Source: an uncultured Eubacterium sp. (GTDB taxonomy: Bacteria > Bacillota > Clostridia > Peptostreptococcales > Anaerovoracaceae). From it: a stretch of DNA of 22,698 bases. The translations under genes and the position numbers were made by a program. Of the stretch, positions 19,776 to 22,698 are shown one piece after another. The stretch lies in the NCBI GenBank assembly GCA_946614405.1, contig CAMOGZ010000001.1, positions 1-22,698 of the forward strand, written 5' to 3'. The notes beneath the pieces are model-generated. The model worked only from the letters and a program-made list of their open reading frames with translations, was not told where the DNA came from and searched no databases. How positions within the stretch are numbered: position 1 is the stretch's first letter; every line of letters begins with the position of its first letter.

Positions 19776-19821
19776 GCGATTTGAGAAGAAAAAGGTGTAT
19801 AAATAAAGTTTTTCTCGGATT

Positions 19822-19860
19822 ATAAGAGAAAAGAGCGACAAATCGAAATTTTATCGCTCT
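19822..19860 (-). terminator. rho-independent terminator after recF
   Basis: Minus strand: AGAGCGA / TCGCTCT outer stem, inner AAAT / ATTT pairs closing a TTCG loop, then TTTTCTCTTA. It separates the dnaN-recF transcript from the gyrB promoter. The intergenic region as a whole (19645-19886) holds this terminator, the gyrB promoter and the leader repeat; no gene is seen there. Confidence 0.8.
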
Positions 19861-19886
19861 AAAATATATTTTAATCTTTGGTTGTA

Positions 19887-20978
19887 CTATATCACTTTTC
19901 CATCTTCGATGGACAGGATCTTCGCCTCGGGGTAATTTGCTCTGATTTCATCATCGATATCGGTGGTGGTAATGAAGAGCTGATTGTCCTGAAGTGTCCC
20001 CACAAGGTAGGTCCTTCTCTCTTCATCCAGCTCGCTCATCACATCATCCAGAAGGAGAATTCCATTCTCTCCCGTCTCTTCTTTTATGAAATCCAGTTCC
20101 GCCAGTTTCAGAGACAGGGCGCATGTCCTTTGTTGTCCCTGTGAGCCGAATGCCCTGGCATTGATGTCATTCACAAAGAACTGCATATCGTCCTTGTGGG
20201 GTCCTTTGGTGGTGGTCCTCATCTTCAGATCTACATTATATGACTTGTCCAGGATCTCCCGGAACTGATCCTGCTGCTTCTCTGTACTATCTTCATATGG
20301 AATGTTGGGATCGTAATCGATCCGTAGCTTTTCTTTTCCATTGGTGATATGGTCATGGATTCGTCCGGAATAGATATTGATCTGGTCGATGAACTGCTTT
20401 CGCATTCTCATTACTTCTGAACCATACCGGATCAGCTGCTCATCCCAGAGACTGATCATAGATGGATCCACCACTTCTTCCTTCAGATAGGCATTCCGCT
20501 GCTGCAGAGTCTTCTTGTAATTACTGAGACTGTTGTAGTAAGCCGGTTTGATCTGGGCAAGCTCCCGGTCGATGAACTTTCTCCTCTTCTCCGGTTCTTC
20601 TTTCACGATCTTCAGATCATCCGGTGAGAATACGACGACGATGATATTCTCCAGAAGCTGAGATGTCCTGTGGATCACAGATCCATCCTTGCGAATGGAT
20701 TTTCCGGCATTTCTTTTCAGGATGATCTCTACCTTGGTATCGGTATATTCTTTCTGAGCATGGACCTTCACCGTGGCGAAATCATTTCCGAAACGGATGA
20801 GATCACTGTCGTGGGCAGTACGAAAAGACCTTCCGATGGAAGACAGGTAGACCGCCTCGATGAGGTTGGTCTTTCCCTGGGCATTATGTCCCACGATCAG
20901 ATTGACCTTCTGATCGAATTCCAACGAAAGATCTTCATAATTTCTGTAGTTTTTCAGTTCGATCTTCTTGATATACAT
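19887..20978 (-). CDS. recF: DNA replication and repair protein RecF
   Basis: SMC/ABC-like ATPase that binds single/double-strand junctions at stalled forks and helps load RecA with RecO and RecR. The 363-residue product has MYIKKIELKNYRNYEDL at the start, the P-loop GHNAQGKT (30-37), the signature region SQGQQRTCALSLKLAEL, and Walker B GILLLDDVMSELDEERR. Its ATG overlaps the dnaN stop by one base (TAATG) and has no Shine-Dalgarno site of its own, so it depends on coupled translation. The small S4-domain gene (yaaA) usually found between dnaN and recF in Firmicutes is absent here, and so is the small DUF370 gene often found between recF and gyrB. Confidence 0.97.
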   Translation of the reverse strand: MYIKKIELKNYRNYEDLSLEFDQKVNLIVGHNAQGKTNLIEAVYLSSIGRSFRTAHDSDLIRFGNDFATVKVHAQKEYTDTKVEIILKRNAGKSIRKDGSVIHRTSQLLENIIVVVFSPDDLKIVKEEPEKRRKFIDRELAQIKPAYYNSLSNYKKTLQQRNAYLKEEVVDPSMISLWDEQLIRYGSEVMRMRKQFIDQINIYSGRIHDHITNGKEKLRIDYDPNIPYEDSTEKQQDQFREILDKSYNVDLKMRTTTKGPHKDDMQFFVNDINARAFGSQGQQRTCALSLKLAELDFIKEETGENGILLLDDVMSELDEERRTYLVGTLQDNQLFITTTDIDDEIRANYPEAKILSIEDGKVI

Positions 20979-22090
20979 TAGTTGATTCTGACTGGCAGTA
21001 CCAGATACTCATATTCCTGACCTTCCAGAGGCTGGATCAGGCAGGGAGTGATCGGTGTATTCAGGAGAAGGCGGATCTCATCATCACTGACTGCCTTCAG
21101 TACGTCGATGACATACTGTGCATTGAATCCGATGGTCAGATCATCTCCTTCTTTGACGACGGCGATCTCTTCTTTTACATTTCCTTCATCGGAATTGGAT
21201 GTGATGGTGACCAGGGTATCCTGGATCTTCACACGGATCAGGTTATTCTTTCCGGTCTTGGAAAGAAGGGATGCACGCTCGATGGCCTCCAGCAGCATGG
21301 GCCGGCTGATGGTCACCTGGATCTTATTATCCTTGGGCAGGATGCCTTTGTAATCGATGAACTGACCCTCCATGAGTTTCAGCTCAGCCTGGACTCTCTC
21401 AAACTTGAAGACAGCCTTCTTGTCTGTGACATAGAGAGTGCCGTTTTCTTCTTCGCTGTCGATATCCCCCAGGATCCTGCTGATCTCACTGAGGATCTTG
21501 GCGGAGATGATGATTTTTCTCGGTGCAGTGGAGACCTTGGCACGTCTGGTGATGGACATGCGGTAACCGTCGATGGCTACCATATTCATCTGGTCTTCTT
21601 CCAGTTCGATGAGAACGCCGGTGATGATTCCTCTGGATTCATCAATGCTGGCAGCAAAGGCAGTCTTGTCGATCATTTCTCTCAGCTGCTTCTTATTGAA
21701 TTCGATGGGTTCCATATTTTCTTCCATCTTGTTGATGTTCGGGAATTCATCGGTGGACATTCCCATGATCTTGAATTCTGAGTTCATGCAGCTGACTGTG
21801 ACGTTATAGTCATCATCGCTTTCGATAACGATCTCTCTGGATGGAAGTTTACGGATGATGTCTCCGAAGAGTTTGGCCATCACTATAACAGAACCCGGTT
21901 CTTCCACTTCTACATCAATGGTGTTCTGGATGGAAATGTCCAGGTCTGATGCAGACATAGTAAGAGTTCCGTCTGCAGAAAGCTCCATCATGATTCCCTT
22001 CAGGATAGGAACTGTGGTTCTGGATGTGACAGCTTTGGATACGATATTTAAGGCTTTCGCAAGCTTGCTCTGTTCGCATGAGAATTTCAT
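20978..22090 (-). CDS. dnaN: DNA polymerase III sliding clamp (beta)
   Basis: Ring-shaped processivity clamp of the replicative polymerase, 370 residues, three repeated domains. It begins MKFSCEQSKLAKALNIVSKA and ends with the hydrophobic, partner-binding C-terminus EYLVLPVRIN. LMEGQFIDYKGILPK and the ADGTLTMSASDLDISI strand are family features. GGAGG lies about 6 bases before the ATG. The gene follows the probable oriC segment and dnaA, in the order dnaA-dnaN-recF. Confidence 0.98.
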   Translation of the reverse strand: MKFSCEQSKLAKALNIVSKAVTSRTTVPILKGIMMELSADGTLTMSASDLDISIQNTIDVEVEEPGSVIVMAKLFGDIIRKLPSREIVIESDDDYNVTVSCMNSEFKIMGMSTDEFPNINKMEENMEPIEFNKKQLREMIDKTAFAASIDESRGIITGVLIELEEDQMNMVAIDGYRMSITRRAKVSTAPRKIIISAKILSEISRILGDIDSEEENGTLYVTDKKAVFKFERVQAELKLMEGQFIDYKGILPKDNKIQVTISRPMLLEAIERASLLSKTGKNNLIRVKIQDTLVTITSNSDEGNVKEEIAVVKEGDDLTIGFNAQYVIDVLKAVSDDEIRLLLNTPITPCLIQPLEGQEYEYLVLPVRIN

Positions 22091-22132
22091 ATTCGACCTC
22101 CGGAAAATGACATATAGATTCTTATATTTTGT

Positions 22133-22150
22133 TAGTAGTATTAGTAGTAG
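22133..22150 (+). other. DnaA-trio array
   Basis: TAG TAG TAT TAG TAG TAG in one phase, ending directly at GGCC and the DnaA boxes. This is the order described for bacterial DnaA-trios, which bind the DnaA filament on single strands. Confidence 0.65.
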
Positions 22151-22154
22151 GGCC

Positions 22155-22172
22155 TGTGGAACCTGTGGATAA
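22155..22172 (+). other. tandem DnaA boxes (one degenerate, one perfect)
   Basis: TGTGGAACC (6/9 to consensus) abuts TGTGGATAA (9/9) with no spacer, in the same orientation and adjacent to the GC patch. Confidence 0.7.
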
Positions 22173-22217
22173 CGCAGACACTCCGCAGAAACCCTTGCGA
22201 AAATGTTGTTTTAAAAA

Positions 22218-22226
22218 TGTGGATAA
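22218..22226 (+). other. DnaA box
   Basis: TGTGGATAA, perfect match to the complement of TTATCCACA, in the same orientation as the tandem boxes. Confidence 0.75.
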
Positions 22227-22243
22227 CCTGTTTCAGGTGTTCT

Positions 22244-22698
22244 TCAGTTATTCACATCGGTGATTTCTTTCTTCAGATTATTGATGATCTCTTTCAGGTT
22301 GGCGTCCTTGCCGATCTCCTTCTGGATCTTATCACAGGCATGCATTACGGTGGTGTAATGACGGCCGCCGAATAAGTTGCCGATCTTCGGCAGGGAATAA
22401 TCGGTCATGGTGCGGCAGAGATACATGGCGATCTGTCTTGGATAGGCCACCTGATTGGTCCTCTTGGAGGATTCCATGTCAGTGACTTTAATGTTGAAAT
22501 AGCGGCTGACGATGGTCTTGATCTTCTCCGGAGTAGGACTGTTTCCGCCGTTTACGATGATGTCTTTCAGAATGCGCTTGGCAAAGTTCTTGTCCACTTT
22601 CTCATGCATCAGCTGGGAGAAAGAGATGATGCGGTTGAAGGCGCCCTCCAGTTCACGGATATTATCAGTGATTTTCTCTGCGATGAGGCAGATCACTT
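22244..22698 (-). CDS. dnaA: replication initiator DnaA, N-terminal part cut by window edge
   Basis: C-terminal about 150 residues of the initiator ATPase, running off the right edge. The end of the AAA+ lid is seen (EKITDNIRELEGAFNRIISF). The DNA-binding domain IV follows, with YPRQIAMYLCRTMTDYSLPK and the helix-turn-helix signature GGRHYTTVMHACDKI. The usual signature is GGRDHTTVxHAxxKI; the Asp-His pair that contacts bases in E. coli (Asp433, His434) is His-Tyr here. The upstream GTG-like codon at the edge is internal, not a start. Its stop lies 153 bases before dnaN, with origin elements in between. Confidence 0.97.
   Translation of the reverse strand, partial: VICLIAEKITDNIRELEGAFNRIISFSQLMHEKVDKNFAKRILKDIIVNGGNSPTPEKIKTIVSRYFNIKVTDMESSKRTNQVAYPRQIAMYLCRTMTDYSLPKIGNLFGGRHYTTVMHACDKIQKEIGKDANLKEIINNLKKEITDVNN
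22248..22256 (+). other. DnaA box overlapping dnaA 3' end
   Basis: TTATTCACA matches TTATNCACA and lies in opposite orientation to the other boxes, within the last codons of dnaA. Confidence 0.6.

Larger units (their letters stand above)
22091..22256. other. probable oriC segment (dnaA-dnaN intergenic)
   Basis: About 165 bases with the parts of a Firmicute basal origin unwinding system: two perfect DnaA boxes TGTGGATAA (22164-22172 and 22218-22226), a third box TTATTCACA in the opposite orientation (22248-22256, overlapping the end of dnaA), one degenerate box TGTGGAACC (22155-22163), a GC patch (GGCC, 22151-22154) and six in-phase TA(G/T) trios at 22133-22150. An AT-rich stretch lies beyond, at about 22110-22132, where unwinding would be expected. 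No convincing dnaN promoter was identified here. Confidence 0.75.

Noticed and set aside
22133..22150. Simple trinucleotide microsatellite
   Set aside because: Its phase, length and position directly beside a GC patch and DnaA boxes fit DnaA-trios better than random slippage.

Overview
The window looks like about 22.7 kb of chromosome next to the replication origin of a low-to-mid-GC Firmicute, most likely a Clostridia member of the Lachnospiraceae type. Reasons: the dnaA-dnaN-recF-gyrB-gyrA order, strong GGAGG ribosome binding sites, GTG/TTG starts with good Shine-Dalgarno sites, an RsbW/SpoIIAB-like anti-sigma next to a group-3 sigma factor, and a complete-looking F1Fo-ATPase operon without proteobacterial features. 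This is read from sequence alone, so the family-level guess is tentative. No tRNA, rRNA, CRISPR, insertion sequence or prophage was seen, and no gene-free stretch exceeds 300 bases; the longest is 242 bases, upstream of gyrB.

Layout from right to left, which is the direction of transcription of most genes. The 3' part of dnaA runs off the right edge. Between dnaA and dnaN lies a probable oriC unwinding segment with DnaA boxes, a GC patch and six TAG-type DnaA-trios. dnaN, recF, gyrB and gyrA follow. Then comes a two-gene anti-sigma/sigma operon, preceded by a SigB-like promoter. A convergent section of plus-strand genes (LysR regulator, PiT-type phosphate transporter) faces minus-strand genes (flavin-binding pyridoxamine-oxidase-fold protein, DUF47/PhoU-like protein). 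Next are a small unknown 4-TM protein and RNase HI (plus strand). The minus strand resumes with a WalJ/YycJ-type metallo-beta-lactamase protein, rlmH, a cytosolic PAS hybrid histidine kinase, two paralogous AtpI-like membrane proteins, and atpB-E-F-H-A-G-D. atpD is cut by the left edge, so atpC, if present, is outside.

Functionally the window joins replication initiation and DNA supercoiling (DnaA, clamp, RecF, gyrase), a general-stress-type sigma module lacking an anti-anti-sigma partner, a phosphate-uptake pair (PiT plus DUF47), and energy coupling (ATP synthase) whose operon appears to read through from a signalling kinase. If the origin is at the right end, minus-strand genes are co-directional with the leftward fork, while rnhA, the 4-TM gene, pit and the LysR gene are head-on.

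The points most worth a second look are: the oriC architecture combined with altered base-contact residues in DnaA; the cysteine-rich ATP lid of the anti-sigma factor and its apparent autoregulatory promoter; tandem AtpI paralogs directly behind a hybrid kinase; a roughly 30-residue insertion in RNase HI; and a palindrome laid over the -10 box of the flavoprotein promoter.
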